This document shows positions 1-7,416 of a stretch of DNA of 47,680 nt, piece by piece (within the stretch, counting starts at the first letter, position 1; every line of letters begins with the position of its first letter). A program made the translations under genes and the position numbers. The notes under the pieces are model-generated. The model ran no database searches and had not been told where the DNA came from. It saw nothing but the letters and a program-made list of their open reading frames with translations. Source of the stretch: a virus; the IMG/VR virus record IMGVR_UViG_3300032278_000017, positions 1 through 47,680 of that record; one strand, 5' to 3'.

Positions 1-700
1 ATCTAAACAATCTACGACATTGTTCATTACTCTTACTGTAAAAACAGAACATATTCATTAATGCAAAGTCCGCTTCGCTTTGACTTGGGTACTCCCCTTG
101 CCATTCTCCTTTACATAATAGATCGAACTTAGCACCGTTGACAGCACCAGAAGCCATCAGTACTATCTCTTTGTCGGATAATAAAGCATCCTCTTCAGTC
201 AGTTCAGCTAGGGTTAATTCCGCCCTTGCTACTTCATTAAAGAGGATTGTTAAAAGCTCTTGACAATCTTGTACAGGTTTCACGTGACCATCTATCACCT
301 TACCTGTACAGATCATATATCTCGCTTCGGAGTATACCTCTACCTTATCACGGCGTACTCCACGGGGCACCGATCCAAGTCCCCAGATGTGGACACCTTT
401 ACCACTTCGTGATAATTCAGCATACGTGTCGAAGGTCTTTAATATTCTGGCATGCCGTACCTGTTGCTCCTTTGTTGTTGGTTCATCTAAATCAATGACC
501 GTGAATGGATCGTCAAGTGTAAGGGCAAAACCGATATCCAAGTCGTGTTTTTGAGCGTACGAGACAGCGTCATCGTAGGTGACATAAAGTGCGGGGTCAC
601 GAACATCTGCATAGGCTCCTGTTTTGACTGACCTCGGTGCTTTGTCCTCACCACTGACTAACCATTGCTCCTTTTTTCGCAATGCGTTAGGTAATGGCAT
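1..700 (-). CDS. Primase-polymerase (AEP/NrS-1-like), C-terminus beyond window edge
   Basis: Reading from the ATG at 700-698, the frame is open to base 1 (233 codons). The protein resembles phage primase-polymerases of the archaeo-eukaryotic primase type. It has the IGFALT..DPFTVIDLD segment carrying the metal-binding D-x-D, followed about 35 residues later by SGKGVHIWG, a conserved catalytic or nucleotide-binding motif, then EVYSEARYMICTG and, near the edge, SQSEADFAL and EQCRRLFR. Such enzymes prime and sometimes extend DNA at phage forks. The start codon directly follows the stop of the upstream 72-aa gene, so the two are probably co-transcribed. The reading frame continues across the ends of the window (see 47640-47680) to give a 246-aa protein. 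Motifs are seen directly; the function is from the family. Confidence 0.8.
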   Translation of the reverse strand, partial: MPLPNALRKKEQWLVSGEDKAPRSVKTGAYADVRDPALYVTYDDAVSYAQKHDLDIGFALTLDDPFTVIDLDEPTTKEQQVRHARILKTFDTYAELSRSGKGVHIWGLGSVPRGVRRDKVEVYSEARYMICTGKVIDGHVKPVQDCQELLTILFNEVARAELTLAELTEEDALLSDKEIVLMASGAVNGAKFDLLCKGEWQGEYPSQSEADFALMNMFCFYSKSNEQCRRLFR

Positions 701-919
701 TTAGCTCGTAGTAATGAGGACAGCCTCTCCAGTCAAATAAGTATACAACTCTTCAACACGGTTTACTGAGGGATCTTTAATATTCCCGCTACTAAATTTA
801 CGCAGCCAGTAAAACGTGATGTCAGATCCCGTGCTGTGGAGCTCTGCGTGTACGTCAGCAATACTCATCTCTGACTCTTGTAATAGGCGTCTAGTAACTT
901 CCATTAAGGACTCGGCCAT
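701..919 (-). CDS. Small HTH-like putative regulator (72 aa)
   Basis: A 72-residue protein with a strong ribosome site (AGGAGGG) before its ATG. Residues 18-45 (SIADVHAELHSTGSDITFYWLRKF) look like a helix-turn-helix with the second helix around ITFYWLRKF, and the tail VNRVEELYTYLTG fits the last helix of Cro/XRE-like folds. It is the first gene of the leftward unit and faces the rightward early promoter across 148 bases, the usual position for a regulator of that region. The HTH is judged by eye only. A DNA-binding role is an inference, and there is no sign of a full lysogeny repressor with a dimerisation or cleavage domain. Confidence 0.6.
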   Translation of the reverse strand: MAESLMEVTRRLLQESEMSIADVHAELHSTGSDITFYWLRKFSSGNIKDPSVNRVEELYTYLTGEAVLITTS

Positions 920-959
920 GTTCTTTCCCTCCTTTTTTTGGGGGCAAAGTTCCTGGGGT

Positions 960-988
960 AATATAAGGGGGACCGTAAAATATCACAA
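960..988 (-). promoter_or_regulatory. Leftward sigma70-like promoter
   Basis: On the minus strand TTGTGA (988-983) is followed after 17 bases by TATATT (965-960). It lies just upstream of the AGGAGGG ribosome site of the 72-aa regulator and would drive that gene and the primase-polymerase. It was read by eye. Confidence 0.5.
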
Positions 989-1014
989 CCCTAAAGTATT
1001 CACACGATGCGGGG

Positions 1015-1043
1015 TTGACAATCAGGTCCCATCTTTCTTACCT
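1015..1043 (+). promoter_or_regulatory. Rightward early promoter
   Basis: A perfect -35 box TTGACA (1015-1020) is followed after 17 bases by a weak -10, TTACCT (1038-1043). It is the only good promoter in front of the rightward replication block. The weak -10 next to a consensus -35 would suit activation or repression by the neighbouring HTH-like protein (inference). Confidence 0.5.
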
Positions 1044-1067
1044 TAAATGTAATTAGTAAGGGGGTGA

Positions 1068-1451
1068 GTGATTGTAGGTGCTCATACACTTAAACGGTCA
1101 GTGCCTAAGCCCAGCAGGCCACTGGATGCTTTAACAACAAAAACGCCCCTTACCTTATCTAGACCAAAGGACGCTATGACCATTAATGAACGATTAAAAA
1201 TTATCACTCAATTTAATAACTCACAAGTAGAACAATTTGAAGCTCTCTATGAATTGCGTAATTTGATTAACGATACACCAACCCTTGATGTCTTTTGTGC
1301 GATAGAGCTTTTCTTACATGATAGAGAAAGTAGCTTAACCGAGATTGACAAAGATTTTATGCGTAAAAAACTTTATCAATTTCCAGAGGATTTAGATAAT
1401 GTATCTGAAATATTGCGGATACGCAATAATGGACTAAAAGGAGACGACTAA
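1068..1451 (+). CDS. Hypothetical early protein
   Basis: Not recognised. From the GTG at 1068 it is 127 aa, preceded by AAGGGGGTGA, a near-perfect anti-16S match but only 3 bases from the GTG. A second start at ATG 1176 has AAAGGA well placed and gives a 91-aa protein (MTINERLKIITQ...). The extra N-terminal 36 residues are rich in Lys, Pro and Thr and look unconstrained, so the shorter form may be the real one. The rest is helical and charged (EQFEALYELRNLIND...). It is the first gene of the rightward operon and ends five bases before the next gene. Confidence 0.65.
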   Translation: MIVGAHTLKRSVPKPSRPLDALTTKTPLTLSRPKDAMTINERLKIITQFNNSQVEQFEALYELRNLINDTPTLDVFCAIELFLHDRESSLTEIDKDFMRKKLYQFPEDLDNVSEILRIRNNGLKGDD

Positions 1452-1455
1452 AAAA

Positions 1456-1866
1456 ATGGCTGACTCTCAAGCCTACTTCGCAACACTCGAAAGGTGGCAA
1501 GAACTAAAAGCTGCCATTACAAAGTTACAAGGTGAAGAACGTGCCTTAAGAGAGGGCCTATTTGAAGGGGCCTTCCAAACACCCGTCGAAGGCACCAACA
1601 CAATGGACCTACCTGATGGCCGCAAGCTAAAAGGTGTCTACAATATCCGTCGTACAATACGTGAAGCCGAATTCGACGACCTAAAAATCTCGCCGGCACT
1701 ACGTAAGACGCTCTTCAAGACCAAACACACTCTACAAACAACCGCATATCGTGGGTTAGATGATGAGACACGTAACAACGTAGACACAATCCTCACCATC
1801 AAACCTGGATTACCTACACTCTCTATCATCGCCGCCAAACCAGACAAAGCAGAGGTGACACCATAA
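1456..1866 (+). CDS. Hypothetical protein, DUF7173-like
   Basis: A 136-aa protein with an N-terminal helical segment (RWQELKAAITKLQGEERALRE) followed by an LPDGRKLKGVYNI motif and a C-terminal IKPGLPTLSI segment. I associate this pattern with small phage proteins found next to Sak4-type ATPases (DUF7173, from memory). Its stop codon overlaps the start of the ATPase gene by one base (TAATGG), so translation is probably coupled. The biochemical function is unknown; the position suggests a helper in recombination or replication. Confidence 0.75.
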   Translation: MADSQAYFATLERWQELKAAITKLQGEERALREGLFEGAFQTPVEGTNTMDLPDGRKLKGVYNIRRTIREAEFDDLKISPALRKTLFKTKHTLQTTAYRGLDDETRNNVDTILTIKPGLPTLSIIAAKPDKAEVTP

Positions 1867-2594
1867 TGGCGCTAACTTTCACAACAACTGCCGAAGCTGC
1901 GCGACTCCATGGTGTTAAGACTTGCACTCATGGACGAGGTGGAGTAGGTAAAACCACTCTTGTTAGAACTCTGCATGAATGGCCTTCCACTGGACCAACT
2001 CTTCTCCTCAGTGCCGAGTCGGGAGTACTTTCCTTAGGCGATGTGGAAATACCTCAAATTACTATCTCAAATTACGATGAGATGGACGAAGCCTACAACT
2101 TCATTGCTTTTAGCGAGCATGCCAAACAATTTCAGAGTGTAGCCTTAGACAGTATCTCTGAGATTGCGGAACAATGCTTACGTGGAGAGATGGCAATTCG
2201 TAAGGATGGTCGGGCAGCTTACGGTGAAATGGGTAGTCAAATGAGGGACCTCATTCGTAAGTTCCGAGACCTACCAGGAAAGCATGTGTACTTCAGTGCT
2301 AAACAGAGTAACAATAAAGATGATGTAACAGGTGTGAGCAGGTACGGTCCTTCGATGCCAGGACAAGCCTTGACTAAGGATATGCCTTACTTCTTCGATG
2401 AACTCTTTAGCATGGAAATCGGTGTATTGCCCGAAACAGGTGAGCAATACCGTTATCTTCGTACTAAGTTAGACTTACAGTTTGAAGCAAAGGACCGTTC
2501 AGGAGCTCTGGACGCGATAGAAGAGCCGCATCTCGGCAAGGTAATTGACAAGATAATGGCTCATAATGTAGCACTTAACCCTCAAGGAGTTTAA
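1866..2594 (+). CDS. Sak4-like RecA-fold ATPase (ssDNA annealing/recombination)
   Basis: A 242-aa ATPase with the Walker A motif GRGGVGKTT near residues 23-31, a Walker B-like SVALDSISE near residue 95, and MSAK-like strand YFSAKQ around residue 140. The size and motif order match phage Sak4/Rad51-like single-strand annealing ATPases, often annotated only as nucleotide-binding proteins. Sak4 proteins work with a phage ssDNA-binding protein, and such a gene follows immediately. The likely role is recombination-dependent replication and repair of phage DNA. A general P-loop ATPase with another role is the alternative. Confidence 0.8.
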   Translation: MALTFTTTAEAARLHGVKTCTHGRGGVGKTTLVRTLHEWPSTGPTLLLSAESGVLSLGDVEIPQITISNYDEMDEAYNFIAFSEHAKQFQSVALDSISEIAEQCLRGEMAIRKDGRAAYGEMGSQMRDLIRKFRDLPGKHVYFSAKQSNNKDDVTGVSRYGPSMPGQALTKDMPYFFDELFSMEIGVLPETGEQYRYLRTKLDLQFEAKDRSGALDAIEEPHLGKVIDKIMAHNVALNPQGV

Positions 2595-2600
2595 TCTCTC

Positions 2601-3266
2601 ATGGCACAATTACCATCGGCATTTGACGCTACGCAGCATGAACCTCGTACTGGTCCACCACCGCCTCTACCGTCAGATTGGTACAACAGTATCATCACGG
2701 AGAGCGAAGTAAAGCTCACCAAAAAAGGCCGAGGCGATGGTGGTGTTGCCGGCACTGGTGAGTGGTTAGTAGAACTCACTTTAAAGGTTCTCGACGGTCC
2801 TTATGTTGGTCGTCTATTTTGGGATCGCCTAAACCTCGGCAACGCTAACACAGTGGCTGTAGAGATCGCCAATTCCACTATGTCTTCTATCTGTCACGCT
2901 GTTAATGTGTTTCAAGTACCTGATACATCAGTGTTACACGGTCATCCTTTAATGGCAAGGGTTATCGAAAAGGCGCCCGAAGGCGGTTACGATGCCGGTA
3001 ATGATGTAAAAGGGTATGCTAGGATCGGGGATAAAGTTTCAAAAAATGGACAAGAAATCAAACTTGAGCCTAAACACGGCGATGCCCCAAAAACCCCTAG
3101 TCAGCCTAATCCTGCAGGGGCTTCTGAATTTACTCCACCTTGGACAGGCGAAGCAGCCCCACCAGCGGCACCGGCACCTGCACCTGTAGCCCCACCTGCA
3201 CCGGCAGCGCCGGCTGCGCCAGCAGGACCGGCTACGCCAGAAGCACCCCCTTGGGCAACGAGTTAA
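2601..3266 (+). CDS. DUF669-type single-stranded DNA-binding protein
   Basis: A 221-aa protein, ribosome site AAGGAG at 2584-2589. Residues 1-150 match the pattern of DUF669 proteins (YNSIITESEVKLTKKG, WLVELTLKVLDGPYVGRLFWDRLNL, ARVIEKAPE), which serve as phage SSB-like partners of annealing ATPases. The last ~60 residues are a low-complexity Ala/Pro linker ending in PPWATS. This resembles the disordered linker plus short conserved tip of SSBs, but without the usual acidic tip. It is adjacent to the Sak4-like gene, which supports a shared job. Confidence 0.75.
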   Translation: MAQLPSAFDATQHEPRTGPPPPLPSDWYNSIITESEVKLTKKGRGDGGVAGTGEWLVELTLKVLDGPYVGRLFWDRLNLGNANTVAVEIANSTMSSICHAVNVFQVPDTSVLHGHPLMARVIEKAPEGGYDAGNDVKGYARIGDKVSKNGQEIKLEPKHGDAPKTPSQPNPAGASEFTPPWTGEAAPPAAPAPAPVAPPAPAAPAAPAGPATPEAPPWATS

Positions 3267-3278
3267 TCCTTTTGGGGA

Positions 3279-3367
3279 AGAGAGTGCCTACAGTCCTTGT
3301 GGGAGGAGCCGGGTGGTTCAAGGTTGGTCGCCTTCATCCCGGTCTGGGTTCAATTCCCAGCCTCTCT
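3279..3367 (+). other. tRNA-like element (degenerate or non-canonical)
   Basis: Bases 3344-3360 form a clear T-arm-like hairpin: CTGGG, loop TTCAATT, CCCAG. The flanking ends AGAGAGT (3279-3285) and CCTCTCT (3361-3367) pair in six of seven positions like an acceptor stem, giving an 89-base span. A D-loop-like GTGGTTCAAGG lies inside. I could not fold a proper anticodon arm, and no CCA is encoded. It may be a decayed tRNA or an RNA structure controlling the next gene, whose ATG is only three bases away and has no Shine-Dalgarno sequence. Confidence 0.35.
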
Positions 3368-3369
3368 TT

Positions 3370-4191
3370 ATGACCACACTTAAGCGTATTGATGATTTTC
3401 TAGAAAGTAAGCAGGGTAAAGGCTTTCGCCGGCATCTTGGTGCGTCTATTATTGGCCGACCTTGCGCACGTCAACTGTGGTATACGTTTAGATGGGCACG
3501 TCGTTCTTCTTTTAAAGGTCGCATACTTCGGCTATTTCAACGAGGTCATGAAGAAGAGATACGTCTTATCAATTTTATGCGTAAGTCTGGTATCCATGTA
3601 GAAGATGTAGATCCAGATACAGGTGATCAGTATCGCATAATAGATTGGAACGGTCATTTTGGTGGATCACTGGACAGTATACTCTTTGATACACCAGAGT
3701 TTCCAATGATAGATATCCTTGCGGAATACAAGACGCATAATGATAAGAGCTTCAAAAAAGTTAAAAAAGATGGTGTAAAGAAATCGAAATATGAGCATTA
3801 TATTCAGTCCCAAATTTATATGCACTACAAAGAGTTACCTGCGGCTTTATATTTTGCTGTTAATAAGAATGACGATGAAATAGATATTCAGTTAATAGAA
3901 TACGATAGACACGAAGCTCTAAAGCATGTAGAAAGAGCTGGTAAGATTATTAATGCAGAGGCCATACCGCCACGCATACCAAATGCGAGCCCTGGATGGT
4001 ATATCTGTCAATGGTGTGATTACAAAGATGTCTGTCATCATCATGCTAAAAAAGATATGAATTGTCGTACGTGTATCCATTCTGCTCCAGTAGAAAATAG
4101 CGAATGGTTTTGCAACAAGTTTCATTGTAAACTCGAGTTTTCTGATCAACTTCGTGGATGTCTAGAACATTCTGAAATAGTGGAGGATTAA
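3370..4191 (+). CDS. Cas4/RecB-like PD-(D/E)XK nuclease with Fe-S type cysteines
   Basis: A 273-aa protein with the PD-(D/E)XK pattern: GGSLDSILFD (catalytic D near residue 102) and ILAEYKTHN (E-x-K near residues 120-124), followed by the conserved QSQIYMHY helix. One cysteine near residue 33 (GRPCARQLWY) and a C-terminal CQWCDYKDVC match the four-cysteine Fe-S site of Cas4 and AddB nucleases. A further CRTC...C..C cluster follows. The likely role is an exonuclease making ssDNA for the Sak4/SSB pair. I place the start at ATG 3370 rather than the in-frame GTG at 3313, because the extension would translate the tRNA-like element. Confidence 0.8.
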   Translation: MTTLKRIDDFLESKQGKGFRRHLGASIIGRPCARQLWYTFRWARRSSFKGRILRLFQRGHEEEIRLINFMRKSGIHVEDVDPDTGDQYRIIDWNGHFGGSLDSILFDTPEFPMIDILAEYKTHNDKSFKKVKKDGVKKSKYEHYIQSQIYMHYKELPAALYFAVNKNDDEIDIQLIEYDRHEALKHVERAGKIINAEAIPPRIPNASPGWYICQWCDYKDVCHHHAKKDMNCRTCIHSAPVENSEWFCNKFHCKLEFSDQLRGCLEHSEIVED

Positions 4192-4194
4192 ATA

Positions 4195-4320
4195 GTGAGC
4201 TACCTTTTTATAGCTTCAGGCGTTGTACTGATACTATCAATAATATCTTTAGGACTTATGCTACGGGATATCAAAGAAGAAGTTCCTCTCGATGCAATTC
4301 AATTGGATTTATTTGAGTAA
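4195..4320 (+). CDS. Small single-pass membrane protein (41 aa)
   Basis: A 41-residue frame starting at GTG with a GGAGG ribosome site eight bases upstream. It has one hydrophobic segment (YLFIASGVVLILSIISLGLM) and a charged cytoplasmic-type tail (RDIKEEVPLDAIQLDLFE). Its stop overlaps the helicase start (TAATGG). Function is unknown; the tight coupling argues it is a real gene. Confidence 0.55.
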   Translation: MSYLFIASGVVLILSIISLGLMLRDIKEEVPLDAIQLDLFE

Positions 4321-6083
4321 TGGCTGTACTGCTCGAATTCAAAGATGGACGTTATCGCTGCACCCAATGTGGCAAGGTAGCTTATACGGATCGACATAAG
4401 GCTAGCCTAGAAGCATCGGATACGCGCCCATACTTTGATGACAAATGCGGATGGTGGCATATTCCTGAAGCGTCGACTTCGAAAGATGTTATGGTTGCGC
4501 GTGATTATCAGGAAGCATGCCTTAACCACATCCATGATTACTTTGGGCAAGAGAACGGTAATCCAATTGCCGCATTACCTACGGGTACTGGCAAGTCTTT
4601 CATCATAGCTGAGTTCATTAAACGTGCTTTAGAATCTTATCCGAAAACACGAGTAATGATGCTCACCCATGTGAAGGAATTAATTGAACAGAATCTTAAC
4701 GCTCTATTAAACATCTGGCCCACTGCGCCAGCCGGCGTCTATAGTGCTGGGATTGGTCGTCGTGATCATAAAGAACCCATTACTTATGCGGGTATTCAAT
4801 CTGTTTATCGTAAACCTGAAATCTTTGGGTATATAGATATCATCCTAATTGATGAAGCCCATCTTGTGAGTAACAAAGGCACCACAATGTACCGCAAGTT
4901 TATAGGCGCACTTAGGGAGGTCAATCCACAGCTCAAGGTTATAGGCTTCACTGCTACAGCCTTTAGGCTCGGGCAAGGTATGCTAACTGATAAGGAAGGG
5001 TTGTTCGATGATGTTTGTTTCGACTTAACTGAACGTGACGCTTTTAATTGGATGATCTCACAAGGTTGGATCAGCCCCTTAATACCGAAGCGCACAACAG
5101 AACAATTAGATGTATCCGGAGTTCGCTTATCGGGTGGTGAATATATTCAAAAAGACTTACAAGAACACGTTGATCAGGATACTATTACTATAGCTGCTCT
5201 TAATGAAGCGGTTAGGATTGCCTCTCAACGTAAACATTGGCTCGTTTTTGCTAGCGGTATAGAACATGCTGAGCATGTAACAGAGCACCTCACAAATACT
5301 TTCGGAATCACCGCAAGTGTAGTTCACTCTAAACTTCAAACTGCAGAAAGAAATCAAAGACTAAGAGATTTCAAAGCCGGTCGTATTCAAGCTATGGTGA
5401 ACAATAATATCCTCACTCATGGTTTTGATTATCCAGACATCGATTGTATCGTAATGTTAAGACCAACCGCTTCACCAGGACTGTGGGTACAGATGCTCGG
5501 ACGCGGTACCCGTCCGGCTCCTGGCAAAGACAACTGTCTTGTACTCGACTTTGCTGGCAACACACAACGCCTAGGTCCGATTAACGACCCTGTCATGCCA
5601 AGGAAAAAAGGAAAGGGGCCGAAAGGCATTGCCCCCGTTCGGCTGTGCGAGGTCTGTGACTGCTACTCCCACGCCTCCTGCCGGTTTTGTCAGAATCCTG
5701 AATGTGGTGTAGAGTTTCCAAAGGCTGTTAAGATTCAAGCCTCTGCTAGTTTGAATCAACTTATTGCTGGGGACGCACCTGAGATTCGTCAGTACCCTGT
5801 ATCTCAAGTTATATATAAGGTGCATAAGAAGAAAGGCAAACCAAACTCTATGCGAGTGGAATACTATACAGGGCTGCGTAAGTTTAGTGAATACATTTGC
5901 TTAGACCATGGCGGCTACGCCTCCCGTGTTGCTCGTCAATGGTGGGAGTTAAGATCACCTTGGGGAGTACCCCCTGATGTAGAGTCTGGCTTGAAAGCTG
6001 TAGATTATTTGAAGATACCTAAAACTATATCAGTCATTGAAAACAAACGGTATCCGGAGATCGCAGGTTATGAATTCGATTGA
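4320..6083 (+). CDS. DEAH-type SF2 DNA helicase with zinc ribbons
   Basis: A 587-aa helicase. Visible motifs: an N-terminal CTQC, Q-like RDYQEACLN, Walker A LPTGTGKS (about residue 88), motif Ia TLTHVKEL, DEAH box ILIDEAH (about residue 178), motif III GFTATAF, motif V THGFDYPDID and motif VI QMLGRGTRP. After the helicase core there is a cysteine-rich zinc-ribbon-like stretch (CEVCDCYSH..CRFCQNPEC) and a C-terminal domain of about 100 residues. The layout is that of phage UvsW/RecG-like DEAD helicases used to remodel forks or branched DNA. The replicative helicase was not otherwise found, so this protein may also serve at the fork (inference). Confidence 0.88.
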   Translation: MAVLLEFKDGRYRCTQCGKVAYTDRHKASLEASDTRPYFDDKCGWWHIPEASTSKDVMVARDYQEACLNHIHDYFGQENGNPIAALPTGTGKSFIIAEFIKRALESYPKTRVMMLTHVKELIEQNLNALLNIWPTAPAGVYSAGIGRRDHKEPITYAGIQSVYRKPEIFGYIDIILIDEAHLVSNKGTTMYRKFIGALREVNPQLKVIGFTATAFRLGQGMLTDKEGLFDDVCFDLTERDAFNWMISQGWISPLIPKRTTEQLDVSGVRLSGGEYIQKDLQEHVDQDTITIAALNEAVRIASQRKHWLVFASGIEHAEHVTEHLTNTFGITASVVHSKLQTAERNQRLRDFKAGRIQAMVNNNILTHGFDYPDIDCIVMLRPTASPGLWVQMLGRGTRPAPGKDNCLVLDFAGNTQRLGPINDPVMPRKKGKGPKGIAPVRLCEVCDCYSHASCRFCQNPECGVEFPKAVKIQASASLNQLIAGDAPEIRQYPVSQVIYKVHKKKGKPNSMRVEYYTGLRKFSEYICLDHGGYASRVARQWWELRSPWGVPPDVESGLKAVDYLKIPKTISVIENKRYPEIAGYEFD

Positions 6084-6270
6084 GAAGTGGAGTGTAGACT
6101 ACAAGCGTTTGCTTACAAAAAAATTAATCAAAGAAGGTATTATTATTAATTGTGTCAACTGTGATAATTTTGATAAGCCGCAGGAAATCTGTAAACTAGC
6201 TTCACAACGTCCACCTGCTTCTGTTATCGTGACTGGATGTATTAGATGGACGGATGGATTACCGTTCTGA
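6070..6270 (+). CDS. Small four-cysteine zinc-finger-like protein
   Basis: A 66-aa protein overlapping the end of the helicase gene by 14 bases. Cysteines occur as CVNC..C and a distant GCIRW, a common arrangement for tiny phage zinc-binding proteins. The start at ATG 6070 is chosen over an in-frame TTG at 6037 because GGAG lies about 11 bases upstream of the ATG. The exact function is unknown. Confidence 0.6.
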   Translation: MNSIEKWSVDYKRLLTKKLIKEGIIINCVNCDNFDKPQEICKLASQRPPASVIVTGCIRWTDGLPF

Positions 6271-6276
6271 AGGCAC

Positions 6277-6306
6277 TTGACAAGTGGTCGAAGCAATCGG
6301 TATTAT
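6277..6306 (+). promoter_or_regulatory. Internal early promoter
   Basis: TTGACA (6277-6282), 18-base spacer, TATTAT (6301-6306) followed by AAGG. The same layout, including TTGACAAG and TATTATAAGG, recurs at 9951-9980, so these two look like members of one promoter class in the rightward block. Confidence 0.65.
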
Positions 6307-6338
6307 AAGGGGTAGAATTGACCAGTAAAGGAGTCCGT

Positions 6339-6749
6339 ATGAGTCTTACAACTCTCGGTAAGATGGAGAACGATCAGACCTTTCTTATGCCTTGGCGTAA
6401 ACCTGGCGCCCGAGCCGGTAAGATTATGCGTATTGGAGCCGGCAGTGTTGATGTCCACATCCCTAGACACGATGGGACCGGATGGGAGCGTACAGCAATT
6501 GCTCTCGAAACAGAGGTCCTCCCTTGTGACAAAGAACTATATCTGCAACAAGGGTTCGGTGAAGATGGCGCGGGTGGGCGAGTCCGTAATAAGAGCACAA
6601 TAAGAAAGCCCGTTGACATCGTTTGGGGTATGTGCAAGGATATGCCAGGAGCTACACGGGATGAGATAGTAGAGGCTTGCGTGGCTCTTGGTGTTAACCC
6701 GAACACAGCCAAGACTCAGTATTACCACTGGAGAAAGAAGCATGGTTGA
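6339..6749 (+). CDS. TARTQ-family small protein 1 (136 aa)
   Basis: First member of a five-copy family in this window. The last ~45 residues (VWGMCKDMPGATRDEIVEACVALGVNPNTAKTQYYHWRKKHG, given here only as motifs VWGMCKD and TAKTQYYHWRKK) match the other members' pattern W-x-x-C/S, then a helix, then TA[RK]TQ-x3-W. This looks like a helix-turn-helix-like unit with a basic C-terminus. The first ~90 residues are specific to this copy and resemble a small beta domain. ATG 6339 is chosen because AAAGGAG lies six bases upstream; the promoter at 6277 precedes it. DNA binding is an inference. Confidence 0.7.
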   Translation: MSLTTLGKMENDQTFLMPWRKPGARAGKIMRIGAGSVDVHIPRHDGTGWERTAIALETEVLPCDKELYLQQGFGEDGAGGRVRNKSTIRKPVDIVWGMCKDMPGATRDEIVEACVALGVNPNTAKTQYYHWRKKHG

Positions 6750-6963
6750 TCGTAAAGCTCTCCTCGAGCAAGCCCAGGATTGTGTCGCTTACCCGACTGG
6801 ACTAGACGGTCGTGACTATGAAAGGGATATAGAAGTAATACAATCGAGGTTGTTAGAAGCTATTGCTATCGGATTCGTTATAGTTGCGGATGTACTAGTT
6901 GAAGAATGTAAGAACGGCGGAGCAATTGAGAATTTAAGATGGCGAAGATCTAAAAGAACATAA
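6742..6963 (+). CDS. Hypothetical protein (73 aa)
   Basis: Not recognised. It starts at ATG 6742, overlapping the previous stop by eight bases, with GGAG at about 12 bases upstream. It is mostly helical with a hydrophobic stretch LLEAIAIGFVIVADVLVEEC and a basic end (RWRRSKRT). The segment is too polar at both ends to call a membrane span with confidence. Co-translation with the TARTQ-family gene is likely. Confidence 0.6.
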   Translation: MVDRKALLEQAQDCVAYPTGLDGRDYERDIEVIQSRLLEAIAIGFVIVADVLVEECKNGGAIENLRWRRSKRT

Positions 6964-6973
6964 ATAGGGCGCC

Positions 6974-7003
6974 TGTCTTCCCGTCCTTAATAGCAGGAAG
7001 ACA
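6974..7003 (+). promoter_or_regulatory. Hairpin in the leader of the 99-aa gene
   Basis: TGTCTTCC (6974-6981) and GGAAGACA (6996-7003) form a perfect 8-bp stem with a 14-base loop. It is followed within 15 bases by AAAAGGAG and the start at 7027. There is no U-tract, so an mRNA-stabilising or regulatory hairpin is more likely than a terminator. Confidence 0.45.
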
Positions 7004-7026
7004 AACTCTCGAAAAGGAGTAGTACC

Positions 7027-7326
7027 ATGGCCGAACAGGCCGATGCAGGGACGGCGACAGTAGAGGCACCTCCAAAGCAGCCGTCACAGAATGGAGTTAC
7101 CCGTCCGAAGACAGGAACAAAGACGGGGCGCGTGTGGGAGATTTCTGACGAGCTCTCAACTTCCGATGGCCCCGCAGCTCGCAAGGACGTGATGGCAGCT
7201 GGTGAGGCAGAAGGACTAAACTCTGCGACCATCGCCACTCAGTACGGTCGGTGGAGGAAGTTCCACGGTCTTGGAAGAGCAGCGGTTGCCGCCGCTTCTG
7301 AAGACACCGCAGAAGTCGAGGAGTAA
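7027..7326 (+). CDS. TARTQ-family small protein 2 (99 aa)
   Basis: Second family member. An Ala/Thr/Pro-rich, probably disordered N-terminus (residues 1-35) leads to the family core VWEISDELS...ARKDVMAAGEAEGLNSATIATQYGRWRKF (core motif here SATIATQYGRWRKF). The ribosome site AAAAGGAG is strong and codon use is GC-rich compared with neighbours, as in the copies near 43-47 kb. It sits between a leader hairpin and a terminator-like hairpin, so it may be an independently expressed, abundant protein. Function unknown; a small nucleic-acid-binding protein is plausible. Confidence 0.7.
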   Translation: MAEQADAGTATVEAPPKQPSQNGVTRPKTGTKTGRVWEISDELSTSDGPAARKDVMAAGEAEGLNSATIATQYGRWRKFHGLGRAAVAAASEDTAEVEE

Positions 7327-7357
7327 CCTGAGCAGGTAATATGTTACTCTGGCAACT

Positions 7358-7393
7358 AGGAGGGTACGGCTCCTAATCGAGTCGTGCCCTCCT
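7358..7393 (+). terminator. Terminator-like hairpin
   Basis: AGGAGGGTACG (7358-7368) pairs with CGTGCCCTCCT (7383-7393), 11 bp with one G-U. It is followed by a weak T-rich stretch TCTTGTCC. It lies between the 99-aa gene and queE, and may only partly terminate because no strong promoter is obvious before queE. Confidence 0.5.
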
Positions 7394-7416
7394 TCTTGTC
7401 CTCACCGGAGAAATTA

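Noticed and set aside
3313-3369. Extended N-terminus of the Cas4-like nuclease from GTG 3313
   Set aside because: Those codons are the 3' half of the tRNA-like element; family similarity starts after ATG 3370.
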